A DNA stretch of 40,934 bases. Source: Dehalococcoidales bacterium. Lineage in GTDB: Bacteria > Chloroflexota > Dehalococcoidia > Dehalococcoidales > Fen-1064. Positions 1-8,586 of this stretch are shown piece after piece (position 1 is the stretch's first letter; the number at the start of each line of letters is the position of its first letter). The notes under the pieces are model-generated. The model was not told the origin of the DNA. It did not search any database and worked only from the letters and a program-made list of their open reading frames with translations. The stretch spans positions 1,569,896 through 1,610,829 of the forward strand of contig CP070842.1 of assembly GCA_020342155.1 (NCBI GenBank), in the 5' to 3' direction. Both the position numbers and the translations under genes were made by a program.

Positions 1-4
1 GCTG

Positions 5-1006
5 GTGGTGGGGTTGGCAGTCATTCTGGCATTCGGGGCCTGTAAAGGAGAATCAGCTGAGCCGGAAGTAGAAGACGCCGCTGGAGCGCGAGACACCGCC
101 CTTGAATACCTGCGGGAGCAATACCCCGAGAATGCTCCGGATAGTGGTCTCCAGTGGCAAGAAGAGGATGTTACACTCGGGGGAATGGTGGGTACATCAG
201 TCAAGCAGTTCACCTCAGACGGGTCAACAGTCACCGTGTCCGCTCCTGTGGTCGCTCCGGAGAATATCATTTATACAACCACTATAACCAGTATCGATGG
301 CGGCTGGTACTGGAAAGGTGCGGTAGAGCCCGACGGCACCGTGACCGAACTCAGCCCGCTGACAGAGATGTCCGAGGAATGGAGCCGCGACATTGCCGAG
401 GAGTTCGTGAAGAACAGCCCCACTTTTACCTACGACGGTATAGAGGAAACCATAGAACTGATTAGAGCTATGGCGGCATTACACCCTCCCTGTTGGATGT
501 TTACATTCGAGTTTGACAGTCGTCATGCCGGCTACGGGAACCGCGAGGGAGAGGTGCTTGCCCAGGTGATTACTCATCACGAGGCATTCATTTTCGTTAA
601 CAAGGGAGAGGTTGTCTTGGCATTAATGGACGGCAAGTGGGACATGCTCCGGCAAGCCTTTGTCGCCCTGGAAGGCACTAGATGGGTGCTGGAATCCTAT
701 GGTGAACCGGACAATCCGCAGGCCGTCATCGAAGATACAGAGGTAACAGTCGAATTCTATGCAGGTGAGGTAAGTGGGTCAGCCGGCTGCAACTCATACT
801 TTGGCTCCTACGAAATTGACGGACAGAATATTACTATCGACTCAATTGGCTCAACGGAGATGGCCTGCATGGAGCCGGAGGGGGTAATGGACCAGGAAAC
901 CCTGTACCTGTCAGCTCTGGAACAGGTTGAACGATTTCAAATTGAGGACGGTACGCTGAAACTTTTCTATAACGGCGACCAGGTACTCACCTTCTCCGCG
1001 GAGTAA
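5..1006 (+). CDS. META-domain lipoprotein, probably 5'-truncated by the window edge
   Basis: Secreted or membrane-anchored protein of unknown function. The first visible residues form a hydrophobic stretch ending FGACKG, which reads as the end of a lipoprotein signal peptide with the Cys as lipidation site, so the true start probably lies upstream of base 1. The last ~110 residues (from about residue 222, GTRWVLESYG) match a META/HslJ domain: the GTxWxL opening, the SGSAGCNSYFGSY core and the downstream TEMAC segment are all visible. The middle part is not recognised. It converges on purQ with only 15 bp between the stops. META domains occur in heat-shock and antibiotic-tolerance proteins such as HslJ, but a specific role cannot be given here. 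Confidence 0.75.
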   Translation: MVGLAVILAFGACKGESAEPEVEDAAGARDTALEYLREQYPENAPDSGLQWQEEDVTLGGMVGTSVKQFTSDGSTVTVSAPVVAPENIIYTTTITSIDGGWYWKGAVEPDGTVTELSPLTEMSEEWSRDIAEEFVKNSPTFTYDGIEETIELIRAMAALHPPCWMFTFEFDSRHAGYGNREGEVLAQVITHHEAFIFVNKGEVVLALMDGKWDMLRQAFVALEGTRWVLESYGEPDNPQAVIEDTEVTVEFYAGEVSGSAGCNSYFGSYEIDGQNITIDSIGSTEMACMEPEGVMDQETLYLSALEQVERFQIEDGTLKLFYNGDQVLTFSAE

Positions 1007-1021
1007 ATAGCATATCGCTAC

Positions 1022-1783
1022 TTACAGACTTTCAGCCCACCTGACAGCGTTCTGGAAGATACGCAGACCATCACCCTGCTCCCCGATGCTCCGGCGTGTC
1101 CACTGGGGGTGCTGGGTGCCACGGACGAAGCGCTCTGGATGGGGCATCAGGGCAAAAACACGTCCAGTATCATCACATATACCAGCGATGTCCGCCATCG
1201 AGCCGTTGGGATTGTGGGGATAACCAGCCCCGCAGTTACCCTGCTCGTCAGCGTAGCGGAGGACGATATTTGCATCCGGCACAGTATTACCAGTAACCAC
1301 CTTACCCTCGGCATGGGCTACCGGAAGAGCCATGTGGTCAATACCTTTTGTAAAGACGCAGGGGCTTGTCCGGTTCACGACCATGTTTACCCACCGGCAC
1401 TCGAACCTGCCGGAATCATTGTCCGTTAACGTCAACGGCATCGAGCCGCCATTGACCGATAGAATGCCGGCCTTCACCAGCACCTGAAAGCCGTTGCATA
1501 TACCTAAAATCAGCCCTCCATCCTCTACAAAGCGCGGTACATCCTCACCTAGCCCCATTCTGAACTCATTGGCGAGTACCCTGCCTGCAGAAATATCATC
1601 ACCATAGGTAAAGCCGCCGGGTACCACCAGTATCTGATAGTCGGACAGGCGCTCGTAGCCACGGACGAGCTGGTTTATGTGCACACGGTTAGCGGTTGCT
1701 CCCGCCTGTTCGAAGGCAAACACCGTCTCCATATCGCAATTAGTACCTGGGGCACGCAATACCAGTACTCTGACTTTGCTCAT
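1022..1783 (-). CDS. purQ: Phosphoribosylformylglycinamidine synthase subunit PurQ (glutaminase)
   Basis: Class I glutamine amidotransferase subunit of FGAM synthase (fourth step of de novo purine synthesis). It releases ammonia from glutamine for PurL. At 253 aa it is close to the usual PurQ length. The nucleophile is Cys96 in LGICNGFQ, and His215 and Glu217 in MPHPERF complete the triad. The PGGF oxyanion region is at residues 55-58. It starts 8 bp after the purL stop on the same strand with only a weak ribosome binding site, so translation is probably coupled to purL. Separate PurQ plus PurL is the bacterial small-subunit arrangement; the third partner, PurS, appears to be built into the PurL N-terminus here. 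Confidence 0.95.
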   Translation of the reverse strand: MSKVRVLVLRAPGTNCDMETVFAFEQAGATANRVHINQLVRGYERLSDYQILVVPGGFTYGDDISAGRVLANEFRMGLGEDVPRFVEDGGLILGICNGFQVLVKAGILSVNGGSMPLTLTDNDSGRFECRWVNMVVNRTSPCVFTKGIDHMALPVAHAEGKVVTGNTVPDANIVLRYADEQGNCGAGYPHNPNGSMADIAGICDDTGRVFALMPHPERFVRGTQHPQWTRRSIGEQGDGLRIFQNAVRWAESL

Positions 1784-1791
1784 CTTCTACA

Positions 1792-4725
1792 CTACCATCG
1801 AATTGGCTGTTGCCAGGCCTCTTTCAGCCTATCGAGAGATTCAGCAACGACTTGATGACCATCCTGTCCGTAGACCTCCAGCACTCCGGAACCCGTTACC
1901 TCACCGATGACTGCCCAGCGGGTATCGCCCATCGTCTTCTCGAATTCCTCCCGGTCCTCGGGGGCTACTTCAACCACAAAACGACTGTTCGACTCAGAGA
2001 ACAGCACAAAATCGTCACGGTCAACCGGCTCACCGAGTGGTACCTGCTCCAGATGAATAACCACTCCCAGACCACCAGCAAAGGCCATCTCGGCAATTCC
2101 CACGCCAAGGCCACCATCACTACAATCGTGACAGGCCCGGACCAGGCCATTTCCAGTGGCGGTACTGAGGTTGTCCATCAGGACTTTGGCCTTCGCCGCA
2201 TCTACCTTGGGGACGCTGTTACCAACCAGATCATGAACCGCAAAATAAGCAGAACCACCCATTTCATTCCAGGTTTCGCCGACTATATATATCAGGTCTC
2301 CAGCCTGTTTCAGGTCCATCGACACGGCGCGATTGACGTCTGCCATGATACCGATTGCCGAAATCAGTAACGTGTGCGGGATAGCGATTACGTTGCCCTC
2401 GTACTCGAACTCATTATTGAGGCTATCCTTCCCGGAAATAAAAGGTGTCCTGTAGACAAGGGCCATATCGTGACACGCCTGGGCTGCTCGGACCAGGGCA
2501 CCGAGCATCTCCGGTCGGCGGGTGTCGCCCCAGCAGAAGTTATCGAGCAGGGCAACCCGGTCCAGGTCACCCCCGACGGCAATAATCTGCCGTAGAGCTT
2601 CATCGATGGCTGAAGCCGCCATCCAGTACGGGTCAATCTCACTATATTTTGGATTAATGCCGTTGGAAACAATTACGCCTCTGTCTGAGTCCAGCAGCGG
2701 CCGAATGATGACGGCATCACCTGGACCGTCACTATTTACACCGACCAGCGGCTTGAGGACACTGCCCCCCTGTACCTCATGGTCATACTGGCGGATTACC
2801 CATTCTTTGCTGCAGACGTTCCAGGTACCTAAAACCTTCTGCAAATTTCCCCCAAGGTCATTGGGTGAAACGAAATCAGGCTCAGCGTGATATGGGGGCT
2901 GCCAGACTGCCTCCAACTGCATCTGTGGTATTCCCTCATGAAGAAACTCCATACTCAGGTCGCACACCAGCTCTCCGTGATAGAAGAGCCGGAGTTGATG
3001 GTCATCGGTAAACTCACCGATAACGGCTGCCTCAACGTTCTCACTGTCAAACAGTTCCATTATTTCATCAATACAGTCAGGTGGAACGGCGATGAGCATC
3101 CTCTCCTGCGATTCTGAGACCCAAATCTCAGAATAGGTCAGTCCGGCATATTTCAACGGCACTTTCTCCAGGTCAACCCGTACCCCGGTATCAGCCGCCA
3201 TCTCACCAACCGCCGAGGAAAGCCCACCACCACCACAGTCAGTTATGCGACGGTACAGACTTCTGTCTCTTGCCTGGAGCAGGACGTCGATGACTTTTTT
3301 CTCGACTATCGGGTTACCAATCTGGACAGAGGTGAAAGACAGTGTACTCGATTCCTCGGTAAGCTGCTCCGAGGCAAAGGTCACCCCGTGTATCCCGTCG
3401 CGTCCTGTCCGGCCACCAACCACCACCACCAGGTCGCCCGCTTGCTGTTGCCCTCTCTGGGAAAGCTCGCGAGGCATCAGCCCTAGCGTCCCACAGTAGA
3501 CAAGAGGATTAGCCAGGTAGCGTTCGTCGAAGAGCACCGCCCCGTTAAGGGTAGGGATACCCAGCCGGTTACCATAGTCGGCCACCCCGGCCCTGACTCC
3601 CTTGAATATACGCCGGGGGTGCAGGACACCCTTGGGAAGTTTTTCATGAGCGAAGTCCGGCGGTGCAAAGCAGAAAACGTCCGTATTCAGTATCGGCTTG
3701 GAACCGAGGCCAGTGCCGAGAGGGTCACGCACTACCCCACCAATTCCTGTGGCCGCTCCACCATACGGTTCAACCGCCGACGGGTGGTTGTGCGTTTCCA
3801 CCTTAAAACAGAGCGCCCATTTCTCATCAAATTCGATAACACCAGCATTATCCATGAAAACAGAGAGACACCAGGGTTTAGCCAGTTCTTGGGTTGCCCT
3901 CATAATGGTACTTTTAAGTAAGTTATCTATCGTTATCCGGATTCCTTCCCACTGAAATACCTGGCCAACCTTGGTGAGAGAACTCTCCATCAAGTTATCA
4001 ATGCCTGCTCCGGCAAAAGAGAGTTTGCCTTTAAAGGTTTTGTGAACGCAGTGCTCGGACCAGGTCTGGAACAGTGTTTCCAGCTCGATATCTGTAGGAT
4101 TTCTGCCCAGTTCATGGAAATAGTCGATTATTGCCTGTAATTCAGGCTCGGAGAAGCTGAAGTCATTACGTACCTCAGCGAGTCCGGAGTCGTCCGTATC
4201 AAGAATATAGTAATGGTTTAACTTAAAATGATACCGGGGATGTTCCGAAAAGGGGACCGTATCCGGTCCAACAATATGCTCGACAATCGGATTCACCAGT
4301 AGCTTACCGCAGATACTCTCCACCTGTTCAGGGTTGAGTTCGCCTTCGATGAGATAGCGTTTTGCTGTCTTGACCGCCCGGACATTGTCAATCCCGAGGT
4401 CACGGACGGCTTTCATTACCGTCCCTTCAACCGGGTCCATGACACCGGGATTGTAGGTTACCTCGACAACACGACGAGTGGAAGTAGAATCAGTATCGGT
4501 AGAAATCGCTGAATCACAGACGTAGTCCTGAATCACTGGGTCAGCCAGGAGACCACGGCATATTAGGTCCAATTTATCAGGGAATAGTTCAGCATCCAAC
4601 CAGTAGATATCGACAACACGGACATCTGAGACTGTTTCTATACCGAGGTCCCGAATGTCCTTTACCAGGCCCGCACCCCGGGCATCAGGGAGGTGGCTTT
4701 TAAGTCGAACTTCGACTCGGTGCAT
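1792..4725 (-). CDS. purL: Phosphoribosylformylglycinamidine synthase PurL with two N-terminal PurS-like repeats
   Basis: Catalytic ATP-dependent subunit of FGAM synthase, converting FGAR to FGAM with ammonia from PurQ. At 977 aa it is much longer than a typical small PurL (~740 aa). The extra ~160 N-terminal residues hold two repeats, ~1-75 and ~85-155, each with a VEV-[RT]-type first strand, then RDLGI and a C-terminal LL-[AV]-[DN]-P-[VI]-[IV] segment. This is the PurS pattern, so the protein looks like a PurS-PurS-PurL fusion. The catalytic core begins near residue 165 and includes SEHCVHKTFKG, a KVETHNHPSA nucleotide-binding segment and the Gly-rich DCGGGGLSSAVGEMA loop. There is no C-terminal glutaminase; that is purQ immediately downstream. 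A good promoter lies at 4755-4783. Confidence 0.95.
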   Translation of the reverse strand: MHRVEVRLKSHLPDARGAGLVKDIRDLGIETVSDVRVVDIYWLDAELFPDKLDLICRGLLADPVIQDYVCDSAISTDTDSTSTRRVVEVTYNPGVMDPVEGTVMKAVRDLGIDNVRAVKTAKRYLIEGELNPEQVESICGKLLVNPIVEHIVGPDTVPFSEHPRYHFKLNHYYILDTDDSGLAEVRNDFSFSEPELQAIIDYFHELGRNPTDIELETLFQTWSEHCVHKTFKGKLSFAGAGIDNLMESSLTKVGQVFQWEGIRITIDNLLKSTIMRATQELAKPWCLSVFMDNAGVIEFDEKWALCFKVETHNHPSAVEPYGGAATGIGGVVRDPLGTGLGSKPILNTDVFCFAPPDFAHEKLPKGVLHPRRIFKGVRAGVADYGNRLGIPTLNGAVLFDERYLANPLVYCGTLGLMPRELSQRGQQQAGDLVVVVGGRTGRDGIHGVTFASEQLTEESSTLSFTSVQIGNPIVEKKVIDVLLQARDRSLYRRITDCGGGGLSSAVGEMAADTGVRVDLEKVPLKYAGLTYSEIWVSESQERMLIAVPPDCIDEIMELFDSENVEAAVIGEFTDDHQLRLFYHGELVCDLSMEFLHEGIPQMQLEAVWQPPYHAEPDFVSPNDLGGNLQKVLGTWNVCSKEWVIRQYDHEVQGGSVLKPLVGVNSDGPGDAVIIRPLLDSDRGVIVSNGINPKYSEIDPYWMAASAIDEALRQIIAVGGDLDRVALLDNFCWGDTRRPEMLGALVRAAQACHDMALVYRTPFISGKDSLNNEFEYEGNVIAIPHTLLISAIGIMADVNRAVSMDLKQAGDLIYIVGETWNEMGGSAYFAVHDLVGNSVPKVDAAKAKVLMDNLSTATGNGLVRACHDCSDGGLGVGIAEMAFAGGLGVVIHLEQVPLGEPVDRDDFVLFSESNSRFVVEVAPEDREEFEKTMGDTRWAVIGEVTGSGVLEVYGQDGHQVVAESLDRLKEAWQQPIRW

Positions 4726-4754
4726 TACTCAGTCGTCCTATACCGGCCGCCTTA

Positions 4755-4783
4755 ATCATAACAAAAAATGGGCCGAACGCCAA
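4755..4783 (-). promoter_or_regulatory. Sigma-70-type promoter for purL-purQ
   Basis: On the minus strand, TTGGCG (4783-4778) and TATGAT (4760-4755) are separated by 17 bp, about 30 bp upstream of the purL start. The match and spacing are good. No PurR box or purine riboswitch was recognised in the leader. Confidence 0.6.
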
Positions 4784-4856
4784 GCGATTTTCAGCGAGAA
4801 ATTGGGTAATTTCCAGATGAATTTTTCGATAGCTGGTCCAGAGGATGATTAGATAC

Positions 4857-5624
4857 TTAGACTGTATTTATATCTTCAATCATGTTGCAGATAAAATGGT
4901 AGAATCGCTCTGTCTCCGATTCAAGTAACCGTTTGTCTTCTTCGCTTATCTCTCCGGCATACGACCGAAGAGCTGCCTCAATAAGAGTCCTCCAGGTGTT
5001 GAAATTATCAAGCGCCCACTTAGCCGCGGTATATTTCGAAACGACAACCTCTTTCGTCTTGTAGCTGTAAAGCAACCGGCAGAGATTAAGGACACAGTAA
5101 TCTGGGTATCCACTAAGATGCCTCTCAATATATATTCGTTCATTTTCAAGACCAGCCATAAGCTCCGACCATGCCGGTACAGGAAAGACCTGGTCGGGCT
5201 CCGGACCATAGAGAACGATGCAGTAACCAGCCCTCATGTGTGCCCGATGAAGGGCCCACGAGTTATCAAATAAGTCTGGATATACTTGATGTTGAGGTGG
5301 TGATACTCGCTGTGCGTCATTAAGGAGAATATACCACCCATCGAGGTCGTCACCGACTACAGGGTACTCTTCAGCAAGCTCTTTATGTAACTGCCGGACT
5401 TCCGTTTTTTCACGCGTTGTTAGCGGTCTTTTAACAACAGCATGGAAATCGATATCGTGGATGTCCTTCATATCGGGAAAGACCATGGCGCCGTAGAGGT
5501 AAATTCCGTAGAGATTATCATTGAGTGTCGCCCTTAGTCCATCTCGTAGGGCGGTGCATACTGTCTGGACATCCTGCGGCAGGTCGTTGAAACGTCGCGG
5601 AGTACTTAAATCCCTATCATGCAT
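4857..5624 (-). CDS. AadA-like nucleotidyltransferase with C-terminal DUF4111-type domain
   Basis: Probable nucleotidyltransferase of the aminoglycoside adenylyltransferase (AadA/ANT(3'')-9) superfamily, 255 aa. The N-terminal half shows the polymerase-beta-like pattern YLYGAMVF followed by DIHDIDF near residues 40-62; the two Asp of DID would bind metal. The usual GS is GA here. The C-terminal half has the helical signature of AadA enzymes, roughly VLNLCRLLYSY, then AAKWALDNF and an ALRSYAG segment. The family transfers AMP to small molecules, classically streptomycin and spectinomycin, but many chromosomal members have unknown substrates and resistance should not be assumed. It is encoded between purL and a Nudix gene on the same strand. 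Confidence 0.75.
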   Translation of the reverse strand: MHDRDLSTPRRFNDLPQDVQTVCTALRDGLRATLNDNLYGIYLYGAMVFPDMKDIHDIDFHAVVKRPLTTREKTEVRQLHKELAEEYPVVGDDLDGWYILLNDAQRVSPPQHQVYPDLFDNSWALHRAHMRAGYCIVLYGPEPDQVFPVPAWSELMAGLENERIYIERHLSGYPDYCVLNLCRLLYSYKTKEVVVSKYTAAKWALDNFNTWRTLIEAALRSYAGEISEEDKRLLESETERFYHFICNMIEDINTV

Positions 5625-5686
5625 AATTCATACGCTGAATAGCTTTTGGTACCCGGCCAGAAATCAAACGGAGGGTTTGTTGTGTG

Positions 5687-6154
5687 CTAATATATATCTA
5701 TTAACAACCACTCCACCGGCTGGCGCTGGACAAATTCTTCTTGAATATGTTTTAGTATCCACCTTTGTTCTGGAAATGATACCTTGAGCATTGCTTCTTC
5801 AAAAGTAAACCAACCGAACTCGCTGTGCTCTTCATTGATGGTAACCGCGGTATCATCCGATACATACGCTACGAAAACCGGAGCAATCAAGATTGAATCC
5901 CTATCTATTTCGTAGAACTGCTCACAGGTATCAGCAGAGTAGAGTCTTTCGGGAGTAAGTCCGGTCTCCTCTTTTATCTCCCTCAAGACGGCCTGCCATG
6001 CCTTCTCACCCTCTTCTATCCCACCGCCAACCCCAGCCCATGCCCCCAGAATAGTCTGTTTCCGCTTTAGAAGGAGCACACGATAATCACCATTGTCTTT
6101 CTTAAGCAGAAACGACGAGACAACATAACATCTGATTGGCAGTTCTTGAGTCAT
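5687..6154 (-). CDS. Nudix hydrolase
   Basis: Hydrolase of a nucleoside diphosphate linked to another group. The complete Nudix box GX5EX7REUXEEXGU is present at about residues 44-66 (GGIEEGE ... REIKEETGL), which supplies the Mg-binding Glu residues. The ATG start at 6154 is chosen. A TTG six codons upstream (6172) is also open, but the conserved beta-strand begins just after the ATG. At ~155 aa it is a single-domain Nudix protein. The substrate cannot be inferred; the strands around the box (LLLKRKQTILGAW) resemble MutT/8-oxo-dGTPase-like members. It ends 62 bp before the AadA-like gene and may be co-transcribed with it. Confidence 0.85.
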   Translation of the reverse strand: MTQELPIRCYVVSSFLLKKDNGDYRVLLLKRKQTILGAWAGVGGGIEEGEKAWQAVLREIKEETGLTPERLYSADTCEQFYEIDRDSILIAPVFVAYVSDDTAVTINEEHSEFGWFTFEEAMLKVSFPEQRWILKHIQEEFVQRQPVEWLLIDIY

Positions 6155-6224
6155 GTTCGTGAATAATCCCAAACTATTAAGAGTTTGAAGGTTGCTTATG
6201 TCAACTGAAGATGGGGAAGTATAT

Positions 6225-6677
6225 CTAAGAAGAGAGCAATTCGGTGACGATGTCGTTTATCTCTCGTCCGTCGGCCTTGCCTTTGAACTCAGCGATGAGC
6301 CGGGGCATGACCTTGCCTTTGTCACGTGGTCCTTCCGCCCCGACATCGGCGATAATCTGCTTGGCTGTGGTAACAATCTCATCGTGGCTGGCCTGCTGTG
6401 GCAGGTACTCTTGAAGAATAGATAGTTCTGCTTCTTCTTGAGACACCAGGTCCTGGCGGTCACCCTGCTTGAAGGCATCGATACTTTCCTGTCGCTGCCG
6501 TGCCTCCTTAACAATAACACCAATGACGTCGGCCTCTTCGAGATCATCACGCTTGGCAATTTCCGCATTTTTGATGGCAGCCATTACCAGACGCAGAACA
6601 TCACGCCTCGCCGTGTCGCCAGCCTTCATCGCTTGTTTGAGGTCACTGTTCAATTTTTCTTTAAGTAATGCTTCCAC
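6225..6677 (-). CDS. yqeY: GatB/YqeY domain protein
   Basis: YqeY-family protein of 150 aa, the full usual length. The all-helical YqeY domain, related to the C-terminal tail of the amidotransferase subunit GatB, spans nearly the whole protein. Typical features are the DLKQAMKAGD opening, LRLVMAAIKNAEI, RQESIDAFKQGDRQDL and an EYLPQQ segment. Its role in bacteria is unsettled; a tRNA or amidotransferase link is suggested by the shared domain. The start is GTG at 6677. It lies 18 bp downstream of rpsU, and the rpsU-yqeY pairing is common in bacteria, so the two are very likely co-transcribed. Confidence 0.9.
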   Translation of the reverse strand: MEALLKEKLNSDLKQAMKAGDTARRDVLRLVMAAIKNAEIAKRDDLEEADVIGVIVKEARQRQESIDAFKQGDRQDLVSQEEAELSILQEYLPQQASHDEIVTTAKQIIADVGAEGPRDKGKVMPRLIAEFKGKADGREINDIVTELLSS

Positions 6678-6695
6678 TTAATCCTGCCAGTTCTG

Positions 6696-6887
6696 CTACC
6701 GTTTTCTCTGCATCCGGGCACTCTTGCGCCTCTTGGCAGCTGCTTTACGCTTACGTTTGATACTGGGCTTCTCAAAGTACTCTCGGTGGCGTACCTCCGA
6801 TAAAATACCGTCCTGCTGTACCTTTCTGGTGAAACGCTTTAACAGGCTCTCGAAGCTCTCATTATCACCCGAAACTACATTGGCCAC
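6696..6887 (-). CDS. rpsU: 30S ribosomal protein S21
   Basis: Small-subunit ribosomal protein bS21, 63 aa, highly basic. The order ESFESLLKRFTRKVQQDGIL, then REYFEKPSIKRK and a Lys/Arg-rich C-terminus is diagnostic. The start is GTG at 6887. A nearby ATG (6891-6889) is out of frame. An almost perfect Shine-Dalgarno sequence (TAAAGGAGGT on the minus strand, core 6898-6902) lies 10 bp upstream. The gene precedes yqeY. An unusual pair of nested inverted repeats sits just upstream of the Shine-Dalgarno (6910-6949). Confidence 0.95.
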   Translation of the reverse strand: MANVVSGDNESFESLLKRFTRKVQQDGILSEVRHREYFEKPSIKRKRKAAAKRRKSARMQRKR

Positions 6888-6909
6888 CCGCCATCGACCT
6901 CCTTTATCG

Positions 6910-6949
6910 GTGGCACTTTGCAGCTATCGGCCGATGGCCGATAGCCACC
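6910..6949 (-). promoter_or_regulatory. Nested inverted repeats in the rpsU leader
   Basis: A perfect 10-bp stem (GCTATCGGCC at 6923-6932 with GGCCGATAGC at 6936-6945, 3-nt loop) is overlapped by an outer pair, GGTGGC (6910-6915) and GCCACC (6944-6949). In the minus-strand transcript the outer stem ends 7 nt before the rpsU Shine-Dalgarno. There is no following U-run, so a simple terminator is unlikely. An alternative-structure translational control element is possible. Confidence 0.5.
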
Positions 6950-7035
6950 CCACAAGGAACCATTTTAGTCAGCCCAAGGTACTCGTGTCAAGAACCGTGG
7001 CAATACATGGTCACTCCATTATGCAGGTAATGGCA

Positions 7036-8427
7036 CTAACTACTCACCCGCTCCAATATTTCCCGAGCAGCAACAACACCCGAGGCCGACGCCTGAATCA
7101 GGCCGCGGCTAACTCCGGCACCGTCGCCGGCGGCAAACATATTACCGACCTCAGTTTCCAGACAAGGGGTGAGTTGGAGCCGTCCAGAATAGAACTTGAC
7201 TTCCACCCCGTAGAGTAGGGTATGTGGTGAAGCCACGCCCGGAATCAGCCTTTCCAGTGCCCCGAGCATTTCTATAATACCCGTAAGGTGACGGTAAGGC
7301 AGGACGAAGCTGAGGTCGCCAGGAGTAGCACTCACTAGCGTAGGACGCACCAGCCCCTTGTCAATTCGAGCCGGAGTGGAACGCTGACCCTGCATCAGGT
7401 CGCCAAGACGCTGTACCAGCACCCCGCCGCTGAGGATATTGGCCAGCCTCGCCAGGTACTTCCCGTAGGCAATCGGTTCGTGAAAAGGCTCAGTAAAGTC
7501 AGTACTGGTCAGGAGGGCAAAATTGGTATTACCACTCTTGCGCTCCGCATAGCTATGCCCGTTAACTGTAATCACCGGGTCAGCCCCACCGGTAGACTCC
7601 AGGATAACCTCCCCCTCAGGACACATGCAGAACGTCCTTATCCTGTCGTCGAAAGTGGGTGAGTAAAACTCCAGTTTCACCTCGTACAGGGTATTACAGA
7701 AGGCTTCCATGACTGCCTTCGACACCTCAACCCGGACACCGACATCGACCGGGTTATTGTGCATAGTCAGGTCAAGTCTTTCTGCCTCCCGGGACAACCA
7801 GTCTGCCCCCTCCCTACCCGGAGCCAAAATCAGGTAATCGCAGGCATACCTGTCCCCCGCCTCAGTCATGATACCCGTTACTTGGCCATCACTAACGATA
7901 ACACTGTCGGCGGCGGCATCAAGTTTAAGGTTAATATGCAGATCAAGGTAGTCCCGCATGGACCTGAGCACGGAACGGCAGTGCTCCGTCCCCAGGTGAC
8001 GAATGGGTACCGGTTTCAGGTGTAGCCCCGCCAGTGCCGCCTGATGGCACATCCGGTCAACATCATCTCCTGCCCCGTACAGCTTATCAGGGGCGCCGTA
8101 CCGACGATAAGTATCATCGACATACTGAATGAGGTCAGCTGTTCTCTCCTCACCAACATAATCAGCCAACCGCCCACCCACATCGTCAGAGAGTGTCAGC
8201 TTGCCGTCACTGAAAGCGCCGGCTCCGCCGAGACCACAGACCAGATTGCAGGGGGTGCAGGTGATGCAGCGGCGGTCCTGGTCACGCGCTACACACTGAC
8301 GGCCATCAATATCTCGCCCCTTCTCTATAAGCAGAACACTTGGGCCAGAAGACTGAGCTAGCTCCAGGGCAGCAAAGATACCCGCTGGACCACCGCCAAC
8401 AATTATAATATCGTATTTTGTCACCAT
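7036..8427 (-). CDS. NAD(P)/FAD-dependent oxidoreductase, COG2509 family
   Basis: Flavoprotein dehydrogenase of 463 aa, uncharacterised in physiological role. The N-terminal dinucleotide-binding motif is DIIIVGGGPAGIFAAL (residues ~6-21), followed by an acidic strand end (LLIEKG). A Cys cluster (RCITCTPCNLVCG) then runs into GGAGAFSDGKLT near residues 53-80, a hallmark of this family. A second FAD-contact motif, FAAGDGAGVSRGLIQA, lies near the C-terminus. Known relatives are annotated as FAD-dependent dehydrogenases of unknown substrate. It is transcribed alone from a strong promoter (8473-8501), divergent from the XRE regulator. Confidence 0.85.
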   Translation of the reverse strand: MVTKYDIIIVGGGPAGIFAALELAQSSGPSVLLIEKGRDIDGRQCVARDQDRRCITCTPCNLVCGLGGAGAFSDGKLTLSDDVGGRLADYVGEERTADLIQYVDDTYRRYGAPDKLYGAGDDVDRMCHQAALAGLHLKPVPIRHLGTEHCRSVLRSMRDYLDLHINLKLDAAADSVIVSDGQVTGIMTEAGDRYACDYLILAPGREGADWLSREAERLDLTMHNNPVDVGVRVEVSKAVMEAFCNTLYEVKLEFYSPTFDDRIRTFCMCPEGEVILESTGGADPVITVNGHSYAERKSGNTNFALLTSTDFTEPFHEPIAYGKYLARLANILSGGVLVQRLGDLMQGQRSTPARIDKGLVRPTLVSATPGDLSFVLPYRHLTGIIEMLGALERLIPGVASPHTLLYGVEVKFYSGRLQLTPCLETEVGNMFAAGDGAGVSRGLIQASASGVVAAREILERVSS

Positions 8428-8472
8428 AGTACTTTAGGTATAATAGCCATGGTACTTTTACTCCGCATTGCC

Positions 8473-8501
8473 ATTGTATAACTGGTATTCCTAGCCGTCA
8501 A
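8473..8501 (-). promoter_or_regulatory. Strong sigma-70-type promoter for the COG2509 flavoprotein
   Basis: On the minus strand, TTGACG (8501-8496) and TACAAT (8478-8473) are 17 bp apart, giving a predicted leader of ~40 nt before the ATG at 8427. Confidence 0.65.
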
Positions 8502-8550
8502 GGAACTAGTCTTTTGTACTACTGGAAGCTAAATCGGCACATAGCGAGGA

Positions 8551-8579
8551 TTGACTTTTGCCAGTTGGCTAACTACAAT
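8551..8579 (+). promoter_or_regulatory. Sigma-70-type promoter implying a leaderless XRE-regulator mRNA
   Basis: TTGACT (8551-8556) and TACAAT (8574-8579) are separated by exactly 17 bp. Transcription would begin at about 8586, one base before the ATG at 8587. The TTG that opens the longer reading frame is the -35 element, so it is not a start codon. Confidence 0.65.
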
Positions 8580-8586
8580 ACTGCTA

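Noticed and set aside
6156..6172. TTG start six codons upstream for the Nudix gene
   Set aside because: It has no clear ribosome binding site and the conserved part begins after the ATG at 6154.
8551..8586. Longer N-terminus for the XRE regulator from TTG 8551
   Set aside because: The TTG is the -35 hexamer of a good promoter, and the added residues are not part of the HTH fold.
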